Part shown: positions 23,701-36,312 of the stretch, piece by piece | Position numbering within the stretch: position 1 is the first letter of the stretch | How the letters are laid out: each line of letters begins with the position of its first letter | From: Eretmocerus hayati | Taxonomy: Eukaryota; Arthropoda; Insecta; Hymenoptera; Aphelinidae | NCBI GenBank assembly: GCA_029851415.1 | Contig: CM056743.1 | Coordinates: forward strand, 117,954,305-118,018,304 | Length of the DNA stretch: 64,000 bases | Direction of reading: 5' to 3' | Position numbers and translations under genes: made by a program | The notes under the pieces: generated by a model | The model's input: the letters and a program-made list of their open reading frames with translations, nothing else | The model's database searches: none | Told to the model about the DNA's origin: nothing

Positions 23701-24248
23701 TAAGTCCCGAATTATGGAATGAGACGAACAGTTAGTGAATGAGTTCAATGATCGAATCGGTTATCAAGCCATCGCAAACCATTACGCCGCACAGGGAATC
23801 TTCTCGATCTTGATATTATGCCCCGGGAATCTTATTTCCCATCAAAATGATGGAGATAAGTGATTATTCAATTTCTGGAATAGTGTACCATTCGAGCACA
23901 TTTCAAGCAAAGAAATGTCCCAGTATAATTGAAAAACACTTTTGAAACATCACTCTTAATCAAACTATAATACTTTTTCTTGGTTTTATACTGACCCGCG
24001 TCAATTTTCATCTATCGATGAATAATATTTCGACAAATATTACACGCTATGGAATTCCTCCATCGTGTAAAATGAAAGTGATAGGTAGTTGATATATGGT
24101 TCTCCTTGTAGCTGGTTGACATTTGCATACATGTAATAATGGTGTACAAGCTAAAGATTCATACGAAAGCATCTCGGTCATTTTGCGAAAGTGTATTGAA
24201 CTATCATTGGTTGCAAATGAATATCCTGATATCAAACGTTTCAGACTA
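23701..24248. other. Unassigned intronic sequence
   Basis: Nothing recognised. Confidence 0.4.
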
Positions 24249-24576
24249 GCGAGGAGCACCTGAGGGTTGTGGGCCGCGGATTTGGCTGAAACTCTGGGGC
24301 ACCTTTTACCACCAAAAGGTGAAACCGAGAGCCGCACTTGCCAATACCCAACCGTTTTCAAGCTGTAGCCCGAGACATCAGCATTGTCCATATGGGTCTA
24401 TCTTTAGATATTTACACATAGATATAGGTATTCGTAATGTTAATGTTGAGCGCTGCAGCTGGAAAACTGTTGGGCATTTGCAAGTGCAGCTTTGAGTTTC
24501 ATCTTTTGGCGGTGAAAGGAGACTATCCCCAGAGTTTCAGCCAGATCCGTGTTCCACAACCCCTGGGTGTTCCTCG
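24249..24576. mobile_element. Hairpin miniature element, family shared with 39407 and 45336
   Basis: The left arm begins CGAGGAGCACCTGAGGGTTG and the right arm is its imperfect complement ending at 24576. Internal words GGCTGAAACTCTGGGG and AGACATCAGCATTGTCCATA match the related hairpins at 39407-39719 and 45336-46622. Confidence 0.7.
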
Positions 24577-24646
24577 TAAGTTTATTCGTGAATATCTTGA
24601 CTACCGAAGCAAAATATGAAGTAATAGAAGACCTTCATTACGAGAC

Positions 24647-25503
24647 ATGGGAGAACTTGTACTAATCCCGAAAATATCATATTCTAACCTCAAAGTGCAA
24701 ATATTCGTGATGCCGAATCCTCCAGACGAGATACCCGAGGGCTCTCAAAAAGCCCATAGTGAACAGAAAATAACATTTTCCAAAAGAAACTGTGGTTATT
24801 GTGGAAATTCATGTATCTCGGGATTTCTATGCTCTAAATGCCGTACAAGATACCATGAATCATGCAGCTTACGTGCGCCAACAGGGGTACCAGGCATATT
24901 TGAATGCTGTGCTGACTCAATGATAAGTGATAAAATTGACTCTGTATCTGAGGACGAAATCGAGTTCGAAAGCAAGGGTATGCAGGGTCTATCTCGAATG
25001 TTGTCTGGCAAGTTTACTGAAATTTAAAAAAATTGCGAGCCCTAGACGACAAGATTAGTGTGCAGCAGAATACCTTAATTAATCAAGTGAATGAAATCGA
25101 CCAACGTTTGAAAGTACTTGAGAACGCAAATGCACAGAACACAAATAATGTCGAAATGATCAATGCTGAAATTGTCGACAGAATGCGTAGAGCAGCAAAT
25201 GTTGTGCTATTTGGTGTAAATGAGCATCCTGGAAACTCAGATGCTGACAGTAATGATTTATCAGAAGCTGTACGTCTACTCTCTCGACTTATTATCATCC
25301 AGGCAAATCATATTCCAGTGAAAAGATTAGGAAATGACACTGCCGTAAAGCCTAGGCCCTTACTTGTTAGACTGGGATCTAACAATACTGCTTTCGATGT
25401 ACTCAAAAATAAACATATGTTACCTAATGGAATTACTGTGGCAGCTGACAGAACTCAGGCTCAGAGAGAGTTCATGAGAAATCTTAGGACTGAGATAGAG
25501 TAG
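24647..25503 (+). pseudogene. LINE ORF1 (nucleic-acid-binding protein), broken
   Basis: The first part has a zinc-finger-like CGYCGNSCISGFLCSKC with a following H and C, of the PHD type found in ORF1 of several insect LINEs. A stop at 25025-25027 and a frame change follow. The second part (about 25033-25500) starts with a coiled-coil stretch (DKISVQQNTLINQVNEID) and continues with RRAANVVLFGVNEHP, RPLLVRLGSNNTA and DRTQAQREFMRNLRTEIE, the usual ORF1 C-terminal pattern. It ends in a TAG, and coding-like sequence runs on to the insertion at 25534. Confidence 0.8.
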
Positions 25504-25533
25504 CATAACCGGTGCAATCCTCAAAATCAACTA

Positions 25534-26464
25534 CAGGTAAACCCCGATATTCGCGATTAATGTTGCCACGAAAAGTACGGCGAATACTGGGGCATTGTTC
25601 TTATGGGAAAATAAAGATCATTGCCAACATCCGAGAAAAACCTCTATTCCACGCGGATAAAACCAACTTTCGGAGCTTCATTTTTTAGAATAAACGATTT
25701 ATTATCTTGTAGATGTATAAACCAATATAAAATTGTGAGTATGGTGGAGTATATCAGAAAACATCATCATAAAGGTTTATACAAGGAATGAAAATCATTT
25801 TTTAGCAAAAAATTCAGTTACGAGTGATTGCCTAGACCGTCGCAAAAGATCCCTATACAATTCTTTGTAAGACATCAAAGCTGACTCGCAATCAAGTTTG
25901 AATTTGAGGAGACTGCGGGTTAAAATTGGATCTTGAGCTAGCGCGTCATCAATTGTGTCTCGCAGAAGATCTAGGATTTTCAATTTGGTTGCAATATCCA
26001 TGACTTTTTTCGCCCTTTTCTTGACAAGATTTTTAGAAGGAGAGTTTTTTTTGTTGGTGCCATAATAGTCTTAAAAAATAGTATATAAAAACCAGCTTCA
26101 AAAGATATAAATCACAATAGAAAACAACACGAGTGAGAGGTTCTCCTTACAACCTCAAAAAATCAACACCAAAACAATAACAACCTGAATGTTGCCCTTA
26201 AAAATTGTGAATATATGCGTCTGATATACATTGAGTGAACATCTGCATCAAGTTGACAAGTCATCAAAGGATCGAGGAAACATCAGAAAAATTTCAAAAA
26301 ATCAGCTGTTGAACGAATTTCCCTCAAAAATCATGAACCGGTCAACATCAAATCGCGAATAGGCGGGGTCAGGCTCCGCGAATAGCGGGGTGCGTCCTCA
26401 ATTACCCAACCGCGAATAAGCGGGGTTCGCGAATACCGAAGTCGCGAATACCGGGGTTTGCCTG
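25534..26464 (-). mobile_element. Pogo/Tigger-type element inserted in the LINE
   Basis: Ends are CAGGTAAACCCCGATATTCG and the complement of CAGGCAAACCCCGGTATTCG, with TA on each side (25532-25533 and 26465-26466). CGCGAATA words repeat near the right end. A minus-strand frame at 25795-26001 (68 residues, ending TEFF) resembles in size and feel the tail of a Tigger-like transposase; that is a weak call. The element is 931 bp and non-autonomous. Confidence 0.85.
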
Positions 26465-26476
26465 TAACTATAAAGT

Positions 26477-29281
26477 ATGTTAATAATTGCCCTTTATTGG
26501 TTCCTGCAAATAAGTCTGTCAAGAGGACCCCAAGAAAAGGTAACCAGCAGCGACAGCAGCAGCAGTCATTTCATGGGTCAAAATCCTCCGAATAAATTGG
26601 CCGTATACTACCAGAACACCAGATCACTGGATAATAAAATCAGTCTACTAAGGTCCAACATTCACCAACTGCATAAGGTACCCGACATACTTCTATTCAC
26701 AGAAACTTGGCTACTGGTGGCTATCAATAAAGCTATCCCAGCGACAGAGAATGATGGTCCAGAAGATCTTGAACTTTTGATAGTGAAGTTTGAACTAGAA
26801 GAAGGAAAATATATCCTGCTGGTCATCTATATACCACCCTCAAACTACTCAAGAAGACATCTTTATAGTAAGCTGGCGCAGACTGTAGACCATTTGGCCA
26901 ATCGATACAGACAACATGAATTTATCATTGCTGGGGATTTCAATCTGCCCTATATAAGATGGACATATAACCCATTGACTGTGCATGAAAATGAGGCTTC
27001 TCTGGACCATAGAGTGTGTGCAAATCTACTCCAACAAATAGCTGGACGGGTAAACTTGGAGCAGTATTGTAAGGAGATCTTGGGCAAGGGCTACTCGCTG
27101 GAACTCTTATTTGCTCATCAGAATTCCTGAAATCACATCGACTGGGGAGAGGAACTGCTACCCACTGACGTTCATCACATCCCATGTGTACTTGAGTATA
27201 AAAGTGATATAGTGTTAGAGATCTCAAGTGCCCCTAGATTGAAAATTGATTACAAAAAGGCTGATTATACTAGAATTAATGAAATATTTGATTCAGAGAA
27301 CTGGGAGGCAATGTTCAGTGATGACGATCTTGAGGCGAACTGGAGGGCTTTTCACAGGAAAATCAATCTGGTTATTAGTAACTTCGACCCAACAAAGAAA
27401 GTGTTCATTGACAGTTTCCCCTAGTGGTTCACTAGGGATCTTAAAAACCTTGTCCGTCAAAAATCTTTCCTTTTGCGATCATTGAAACGGTCAAATGTTT
27501 TACAGAATAGGATTGAATATTGTAAAGCCAGGGCAATGTGTAAAAGGGCTATACTAAGGGGGGGGGGCATATAAAAATCACATCTCTCAGATTGAAAGTA
27601 GCATTTCCGACGACAGCAAGAAATTCTGGCAATATACTCGTTCATTGAATAATGATAGTAAAATTCCATCAAAAATGGAATATGAGGAAGATAGTTCTGA
27701 AAATCCAAGAGATATTGTTGATATGTTCTCAGATCATTTTGGATCAGTTTTCGAAGATTTATCCCTTCCTGAGTAATAAGATAGAATTGATGATAGCTCT
27801 ACAGTTCTGGAAGGGATAAATGTTACTAGTGAAATAATTGAAAAATCCATACGTGATCTCGATGATAGTTTTACAACAGGCCCAGATGGGATCCCACCAT
27901 ACTTCCTAAAGAGATGCTCTCCAGCATTAGTACAACCCTTACTCGTCCTTTTCAAAAAGTCCCCAGAAAAGGGCTTTGTCCCCAAGGATTGGAAATCTTC
28001 CTACGTTTTACCGATACACAAAAATGGCCCTCGTCAAAAAAGTGTAAATTACAGACCAATTTCAATCATGGGTATCATACCCAAACTGTTAGATGGTATT
28101 ATAGCAAGTCAATTATCTGAATTTCTTGAACCCAAATTGTCTATTCACCAACACGGTTTCATGCCCGGTAGATCGGCGTGCTCAAATCTTCTATTACTCC
28201 AGGATCATATTTTTGGAGCGTTCAAAGAGAACCTATCCGTTGATGTTATATATGTAGATTACGCAAAGGCGTTCGATTCCATAAACCATCAGCTATTGCT
28301 TCAAAAACTTTGGGCCTACGGAAGAAGTGGCAGATTATGGCAGTGGTGCAAATCATACCTAACCAATAGGACTCAGGCTGTTACACTTGAAGGGATAGCT
28401 TCTGAATTTATCAACGTCCTATCGGGAATACCACAAGGGTCCCATCTAGGGCCGATTTTCTTCTTAGTCTTTATCAATGATCTCCCCAGGCATATCTCAA
28501 GTTGTCAGATTTTATTGTTTGCCGATGACGTAAAGCTCTTCAGAATCATCTCAAGCCCGAGTGATTGTGCACTACTGCAGAGAGATTTGTATAATTTATC
28601 TCATTGGTCGGATTTGGATAGCTTGAAAGCCAATGAAACAAAGTGCCAGAAAATTAGTTTTTCAAAATCCAAAGAATATCGTCCAAGTTCCTATTTTATA
28701 AATAACCAAGAGATCACTGATTGTGACACAATCAAAGACTTGGGAGTTTAACTAGATCGAGGACTAACCTACGGCCCTCACCTTGAGAATTTGATTGCTA
28801 AAGCTAATAGACTAGTCGGATTTGGGAAAAGAACTACGATTGATTTTAAATCGGCCTCAACCGTAATTAACTTGTATAGAACCTCCCTACCCTGACGTAC
28901 TGCTCTGTTATCTGGTCTCCGATAAACGCAGAATGTTTCAAAGCCCTAGAAACTGTATAACATAGCATATTACGTTTTGCTCTGAAGAAATCTGGCAACC
29001 CTATGAGTTTCATGGACCACGATTTCACCCCACCACATTTAGAGATAGTTAATCTGCTGACTATAATTCAACTCCATAAGTATCACGATTATCTTGAGAT
29101 CTATAAGTTGTTGAATGGGTACGTTGAAAGCAATGACCTGTTGAGTAAATTTGAATTTAGATCTATTCCTTACGACATTAGAAATATAAGGCCAATCCTA
29201 GGTGAGCAATCAAAATCTGCCTTCATTGGTCATGCACCTCTGAACAGATTATTAAGAACTATAAAGGAACCAGCTTGGTGA
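26477..29281 (+). pseudogene. LINE ORF2: endonuclease and reverse transcriptase, broken
   Basis: The endonuclease part (26590-27130) shows LAVYYQNTRSLDNK, LLFTETWL with the catalytic glutamate, and IIAGDFNLPY. After several stops (27128, 27422, 27775) the reverse transcriptase shows GPDGIPPYFL, NYRPIS, YVDYAKAFDSI, GIPQGSHLGPIFF and the FADD catalytic motif in LLFADDVKLF. A stop at about 28749 follows, and then C-terminal sequence continues to about 29280. No intact open frame spans the protein. Confidence 0.88.
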
Positions 29282-29606
29282 GCACGAGAGAGAAGCAGAA
29301 AATATCAGTAAATTTAAGAAGTTGGCCCGTTCTAAAGTCAAATCTACTTGGTGCTGATTCTCCTAGACCCGTTTTCCATTCAACCCAGTTAGTTAGAATG
29401 AGTTCATCTGCCCTCCTCTTGCCAAACCCAAAAAATCTGATAATATTTAATTTATACGATAGAAGGTTATTCAAATGGAATGTATTTTATTTTGCAGTTT
29501 ATTATATTGATAAATCAGCCCAGGTTGGATTTTTCCCCTGGGAACTGTTTAAATCTTTTGTAATTTAGGCTAGCTGATTTTTTTTTTCTATCGACCATAA
29601 TAAATA

Positions 29607-31095
29607 TATGCTCAAGGATCTATTGGTATCTTATATGAGAGGTTCTACAGAACTTTTGACATTAGGCGTACTGCACGCTATCTCTGAACCTTCAAAAGAT
29701 TATCAAAGTGTCGGAGTTGATTTGAATAGGTTCGAGGGCCTCGGAGTGTGTGCTTTATTTGCTGTTCTGTCAAAAGAATCTGTTTATCCACAGCACGGCC
29801 CGCAACCCTCATTCTTTGGATATCTCTTAGCGTACTCGCGCCGTTTTTTGATTTCTTCAACCTGCTGCAAAAATAATATTGCTCGAAAAATTCTGCCAAA
29901 ATTCCGTGACATTTGAGGCACCCTGTATATTGAGAAAAGATTGATTTCAGACGCGTGCCTCCAACGTGGCGTTCATAAACAAACGTCGAAGTCACGTAAC
30001 CGTGTTTTCACGAAAAGTTGAGAGCTCCCGTACGGAGCTTATAAAAAAAATAAAATTTGGGATAGTTACATGATCGAAACGGATTTCAATAGCTTGAAAC
30101 AACACCAATAATATCCCGTTTGGTTTGGGTGCGTGCGACCAATTGCGTTTAAATGATAGCATCAAGAAGATGGGTCAGTTCATGTGCCCACTCGATTCAA
30201 AACGGTCAAATTTCCACGGCACGAGGGGGAGAAGGGGGGCACGCTCCTGGAATGTTGTGCCCATTTTTCTCCACCTATTTTTGAACAATATCCCATAGTT
30301 CTCATGTCCTGATATGGAATGTTATTCGCGTGAGAAGCATTACAAGAATTGTATCGAAGGGGTCGATGTGATCGAGCCCGTCTCAGCACTTCTATGAGGT
30401 TGCAATCGCTCATATCATCTTGGAAACAGATTAATCACAACAGAGAACCCATTTTACCTTCAAATGCCACCATAGACTTTATTCAAAAATTTTACGGTCA
30501 ATTGAAGAATTACGGACGAGGCGCCAGATCTTGAGCAGAAGGAATTTCAGAGCTCAGGCTTGTCGTACAGGCTCATCAAACATAGACACAGCATTACGCT
30601 GTAGATGTGTATGTTTGTACTCACCGGTAAACATTGTAGAGAATTTTGGACGACTGTGTACGGCAGGGGGGGTGGCTTGTAGTTATTCGCGCCACTAGTT
30701 GTTTCCTGATTCTGAGCTCTACTATCAATATCGGTTTCGGGCATTTGACGACAACTCTGTGCAAATCGACTATTATAACCATCTTGAAAGGATTTTAAAA
30801 TTAGATACATGGGAAATAGCTTGCGTGGTGCTAGATCGTCGATTGTGACAGGATATTCAATATTATTGATTCACGGAGAATAGTGAAAACAATGCTCGAG
30901 TCAAGAGGGAAAAATCGAGACTTAAACGAGAGGAGCAAGAGAAGCAACTGGAGAAGAAAAAAGAAAAAAAAATAGCATTTGCCATCATCATCATCATCAT
31001 CATCATCATTTGGCTTTCTCGGGTCTACGCGTTTAGACCTTCAGACCACGAGGTCTATTGCCTCGGTAATCCACACTCCCGCTCGCATGCCTTTC
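29607..31095. other. Unassigned sequence between elements
   Basis: A 29-bp block starting ATGAGAGGTTCTACAG at 29635 is repeated inverted at 34509-34537 with three mismatches. Frames in this stretch are short and unlike known proteins. Confidence 0.4.
30983..31009. repeat. (CAT)9 microsatellite
   Basis: Nine perfect CAT units. Confidence 0.95.
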
Positions 31096-31988
31096 CAGGG
31101 TGTCTACCAGAATCTTTGCAAGGCAAAGAATGACTTTCTAAGGACTTTTGAAGGACCAAAACCGGACAATGTAAGGACTTGGTTTTGGAAGCTACATGCT
31201 CATCGAGTACCCAAATACCATTCTTGAATCAATTATTAACTATAATTTATGTAATAACTAAATTTGTAAGTGTCCTCACAATAGTTGAAAGTTTAAAGAT
31301 CGTGAGATTTCATCCTCAGAGTATCTTTTCGCTGTGGCGATGAATTTTTTTAATACAGCAATTACTGTCTAAGTTATACCAAGTTTTTTTTTAAACCTCT
31401 GTCAATGCTCACGATGGGATCGGGTACAGATCGCTATGCAACTAGCGACTCTTCTTCGAGGTTTTTACCAAAAAACTCATTTATTCTAAACTTGAAAAGT
31501 TCTTTTGGGCCACTGCATTACTATGAGAGAAGATTTTGCTCATATAATTGCTGAGCTAGTGCGTGCGATCTATTTTTTTATATATACAATCGAACTCACA
31601 AGCAAATCGAGTAAGATGTATGAAAACGCTCATTCTGCGTATTAATTCTTTCAATCCCTCCTGAAACCCCCCCCCTCCCCACAAGATCTTTCTCGAAATC
31701 TCCACCAAGATGTTCGGGACCAATTTTTGAATTTCTACACTCATTCAGAAAAATCTCTAGTAGTATATGGAAAATCCACGAGCCTGGCACTGATGACATC
31801 TTTTTTTTCTTATTTCTCAACTACTTTGAGAAGTTATTCTGCAAGACATTATATTGCTTGAGTCCGAATTCCGAATTAGTAAGGACCTAGCCATGCAAAT
31901 AAGGACTTTCTAAGGACATAAGGACTTTCCAAATCAAATAAGGACATTCTAAGGACTAGAAGGACTGGAAGGACCGGTAGACACCCTG
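31096..31988. mobile_element. Element with CAGGGTGTCTACC ends and 5-bp duplication
   Basis: The ends are CAGGGTGTCTACC and its complement. The 5-bp sequence CTTTC occurs directly outside both ends (31091-31095 and 31989-31993). Subterminal TAAGGAC/AAGGACTTTC words repeat many times in the last 100 bp and a few times near the left end. There is no transposase. The ends look hAT-like, but a 5-bp duplication is short for that group. Confidence 0.7.
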
Positions 31989-32273
31989 CTTTCAGCTGAA
32001 AACCAATCCAGCATTCTTCGATGCTGGGACGTATTTCCGCTGCTCAGCTTGTGAGAGGAGGGTGGGCCGTTTCTAGGTGTATTGACCTGTTTTGGGCGCT
32101 TGCACTGTTGAGGTTCGTTCACCACACGTACGCTCGTGCTAGGCCCGGCCACGCTTTCGACTAGGACGATAGTTGTTCTTTTCCGTATTGCGACGATACG
32201 CGCTTTACGGGGTGGAGGCGCCCTTACTGAGCAGCCAGCGTTACAGAGATACGTTCACCACACGTTGCTCACA

Positions 32274-34010
32274 CTAGGCTCGGGCGATATCTGGGTTGAA
32301 AAGGCCGTAGTCTCTGACTGCTTGACAGCAATCACGCCATACGCTCCTGTCTTGTGCTCGGTTTCTCCATACATTGGGATTGCGGCCCGTCATTTTTATC
32401 TTACTTAGCACGCTTCTTCCCAGGCTTATACGTGGTCTTCCCCTGCCCCGTCGCGAGTCTGGTTTGTAATCCAGTACCCTCCGCGCTACACGTTCCTCAT
32501 CCATTCTCGCTACATGGCCCATCCACTGTACCCTCCTGTAGTTAATGACATTGACAATACTCGGGGACCCGTAGAGTTGGAGCAACTCATCATTATATCT
32601 GAATCTGAATCTAGGGATTCCCGAACTTTGATCAATAGTTGATCCGAAAATACTCCGCAGTATTCTGTTTTCAAAGACCTGGAACTTCCCCTCATCTAGC
32701 TGCGACATTGACCAAGTCTCGCATCCATAGAGAGTCACGGGTTGAATAATGGTTTTGTAAATCGTTATTTTGGCTTCGCGTGAGAGGTCTTTATCTCTGA
32801 AGAGTTTCTGTAACGTGCCAAAACACCTATGTCCTGCGCTTATTCTTTTATCAAACTCTACTCTTATGTTGTTATCGTGCGTTACTGTGGTCCCAAGATA
32901 GGGGAGGAGGGGGACTTGCTCGAAGGAGTAATTCGCGATTTGGATAGGATCTGTGTCGTCATCCGCGTTGTTACGGTCCATGACCATGTATTTCGTTTTC
33001 GACTCATTTACCTCTAGGCCTACTTCTTTCGCGCTTGGGATCAAGATATTTGCAATTTCTTCTACATCTTGTTTGGTGTCGCCTATGACGTCCACGTCAT
33101 CCGCGTACCCCAGGAGTTTGATGACATCGTTCGCTTGGAGGCGGAGCCCACGTTTGCTTTGAGCTAAAGGTCTTATGACGTATTCTAATAGAAAATTGAA
33201 AATTGGCGGGGATATCGCATCACCCTGCTTCAGCCCGCTGACTATTTCAAATGGTTCCGATAGGGCCTTGCCAATCCTGACTTGTCCTTGGGTTCCCTCC
33301 AGCGTTACTGCAATCATTCTCACTAGTTTGTCAGGAATGCCTAACAAACGCAATATCGTAAACAATTTCGATCTTATTATAGAGTCGTATGCCTTTTTGA
33401 AGTCTACGAATAGGTGGTGAACTGGTTGTCTATGCTCCCATCTTTTCTCTGCTATCTGGCGTAACGCGTATATTTGGTCGATAGTTGAGCGATTCCGTCA
33501 AAATCCACACTGATAATCTCCGATTATTTCGTCTATGTGAGGGTTGAGTTCTTCAATCAACAGGAGGGATAAAATTTTACTGCACGAAGCTTGAAGAGAC
33601 AGTCCTCTAAAATTATTACATTCCATCTTGTCTCCTTTTTTTGGTATTGGTACGATAACTGACTTAAGCCAGTCTTCGGGTATTTTCTCTTGTGACCATA
33701 TCATCTCGATCAATTTGTGAATTTCTACCGTGAGCCGACTCCCACCATACTTGAAGAGCTCAGGTGGGAGGCCATCCATCCCGGGGGCATTGTTGTTTTT
33801 CAGTCTCTGTATAGCACGTGCCACTTGTTGCACCGTAGGGCATGAAATTTGTTGTTCGGCCGTGTGGATTTCGACGGATGACTCATAAGTGCCCGCAGGG
33901 ACGTTAAGGAGATCATCGTAATGTTCTCTCCATCTATTCAGGATGTCTTTCTCATTTGTTAGGATGTTGCCGTGCCTATCTTTGATAATACTAACCGACG
34001 CAGATGCCAT
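32274..34010 (-). pseudogene. Second LINE: reverse transcriptase with one nonsense codon
   Basis: One frame runs from 34010 to 32274 with a single TGA at 33500-33498, between YQCGF and RNRSTIDQI. Motifs in order are APGMDGLPPELFK, VPIPKKGDK, FVDFKKAYDSI, GLKQGDAISPPIFN, LLGYADDVDVI with the catalytic YADD, SKTKYMV, LYGCETWS and RRGRGRPR near the C-terminus. The endonuclease is missing, so the copy is 5'-truncated near 34020. The layout resembles RTE-related LINEs, but I do not assign the clade firmly. The GC-rich sequence 31994-32273 is probably its 3' untranslated part. Confidence 0.87.
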
Positions 34011-36160
34011 ATCTGCTTAAAATATGGAGCTCTACCTCGTGATTATCACTACTCTCGCCATCAGCACCACCAATATACTGTCGATCGAAAAACACTCTGG
34101 GACCTTAGTATTCATTCATATATATATATAGATATTATCATGATCCAGAATCATACAAAGACGCGTTGAAATGATTCTAGTTTCCAGAGCCATTTTCCTT
34201 AAATACCCCTCGTGGTGTAATAACGAGCTGGCAAGGCAGAAAAATCGTTGCTTTCCAGTCAGGATTACCCAAAAATCTGACCGATAACCACATCTAGCAG
34301 TGCGCGAATGATCCGATGGGTTTACATTCGACTGAGAGTATCTAAAAGTCCTTTGGACGTCTGTGAACGTTTCTGGTTGGTACAGAAATAACATTCCCCC
34401 AAATTAGCGGTCATGCACTTTTCCACTCCTTTTTTAGGTTCTAGTTACCACTCAAATTGATTCCAGACGCGTGCCATGAGAAAAAAAGTTTCATTCTGCA
34501 GTAACCCAAATGTCAAAAATGCTGTAGAACCTCTCATATGGGATATTTATAAATATATTTGATTTCTATCCAGCTTCTTATTGTAACTGGGCAGTTCGCC
34601 CGTATTTTTTCTTAATAAATAAATAAAAATAAAATATTCACAACAAACTCGACTCCAAGTATGTGCACCAAAAGGGGCAAAAATGCGAGGGCCTTGACCC
34701 GAAGCATTCTTGTTTCGGCTCGTCGTTGTTTGCGAGAAGTTATCTTATGAACAATCGAGTATTCTCGGATGCGAATACTGTAAGTGCATTAATTGCAGGG
34801 ACTGATTATGAATTGAACAGACCGATCCGAGGCACGAAAGGGCTGTGGTTTCAACATCAAAGAAGGGTAGCTGCAGTGCTGCATAATCAGGGTATAGTTA
34901 GACTGCTTTCGCATTGAGCAACGAATCAAGCCGCTGAAATGCCAGAATATCGCGTACACAACAATACCACCCGGCCACACGGATAAAAGTACACAATTCC
35001 GCATTTTACAACATCATCCATCGGGGAAAGTAACTGAGTAAGGTGAGTGAATGAGTGAGAGGAAGATAGAGGAAAGTTGAACTCGGAAGAGCATAAGGCA
35101 ACGTGTAATTTGTCGTACAACGGACAAGGAACTCCTTGGAGTATGTGCGGTTTCTTTTGTGCCTTCTGTGCATATGCAAGTTTTGTAAGCACAGGTAACA
35201 CGTAATGCGACGCACCTCACGATGTATAAAGACTCTCTGCAAGATTCGCTTCCGCTCGTTGCGGTATCGTAATATGTGTATGCCTCTAAGTGAGTATGCA
35301 ATTTCATTGTTTAGCAACGATGTCTTTTTATTTCCTTTCGATAGCAAGCAAATATAAGTGTGAGAAGTTTTGAGTTTGCATTTAATCTCAACAAGTCAGT
35401 GAAAGTGAATTTACTGTAGAATCAAGAGGCTTCGTATCACTAGAATCATGATGAGTTGATGTACAATCACCTATATCGTCAATTGGAGTATCTTGGGAAC
35501 AGGGGGGGGGGGGGGTAACTCTGGAACACCGAGTGGCACCGTTCTTTACGTGTGCGATTGTTATTTTCTGCTAATTTCGGGGAGTAGGCACCGACATACG
35601 TTTTTTTTCTCAATTATCATATCTATGGGAATTATTCTTACAGATGTCCGAAGACCATGCTGGGCGGAGGTTGGCGCTTTTTTACAAAAATTATACTGAT
35701 GAGAAATTACTCAAGTTTGTCAATAACATGGCAAACGCGAATAGTATATCAAGCAAAAAGGGCGCTGACAGACCATTTGGGCATGAGCTCGGGGATGAAT
35801 ATGCAAATGTCGTCGCCCGAGATAATTCCGATATTTTTTGTTTTTCTGTGACCAAAAGTGTAACTCTCCCCAAAACCTGAACAACAGCTACAGTGATGGA
35901 TACTGCGAAAATTGGCCGTCGTCTTCAAGAGTTGACAACAGGCCCTGTTTCCTTCTGCATTTATAGGTTTGAATTGACTGAGAATCCTAATATCTCATAA
36001 ATTGAATCGTGAATCATCACAATTTGTAGTAAATTGAGTCCATGACAGAAAGGAGAGACCAGAGGATCGTCTTCAACAAACGATGAGTGTAATATATATA
36101 TTAGGCCACCCAGATCACACGTCCTCGCTAATGCATGGTGCAACCCTTTTCCACACGAAA
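34011..36160. other. Unassigned sequence
   Basis: A short AT microsatellite lies near 34120. A G run lies at about 35502-35514. Frames such as 35644-35880 are short and unrecognised. Confidence 0.4.
34567..34635 (+). mobile_element. LINE 3' end remnant
   Basis: GTAACTGGGCAGTTCGCCCG is followed by TTAATAAATAAATAAAAATAA, the kind of simple A-rich tail that ends many insect LINEs. Only the tail is left. Confidence 0.5.
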
Positions 36161-36312
36161 GGCTCGAATTTATAGTGGTAATCCGGAGTCCGGATAAGCT
36201 AATCCGAGGCGCCACAATCGCCAGTCCTAATAGATTCGCAAACTCGCCGCATCTATTGTGGCGCCTCGGATTAGCTTATCCGGACTCCGGATTACGACTA
36301 TAAATTTGGGCC
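36161..36312. mobile_element. Near-perfect 58-bp-arm hairpin element
   Basis: The arms at 36161-36218 and 36255-36312 are almost perfectly complementary, with words GGAGTCCGGATAAGCTAATC and GAGGCGCCACAAT and their complements. The outer words CGAATTTATAGT/ACTATAAATTTG relate it to 22388-22542. It should fold into a very stable stem with a 36-base loop. Confidence 0.85.

Larger units (their letters stand above)
24600..29606 (+). mobile_element. CR1/Jockey-like LINE, decayed and interrupted
   Basis: The order is ORF1 with a PHD-like zinc motif and coiled coil, then an endonuclease, then a reverse transcriptase, then an AT-rich 3' end finishing near AATAAATATA. It is split by a TA-flanked element at 25534-26464. 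Many stops and frame changes make it inactive. Clade placement is by overall layout only. Confidence 0.85.
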
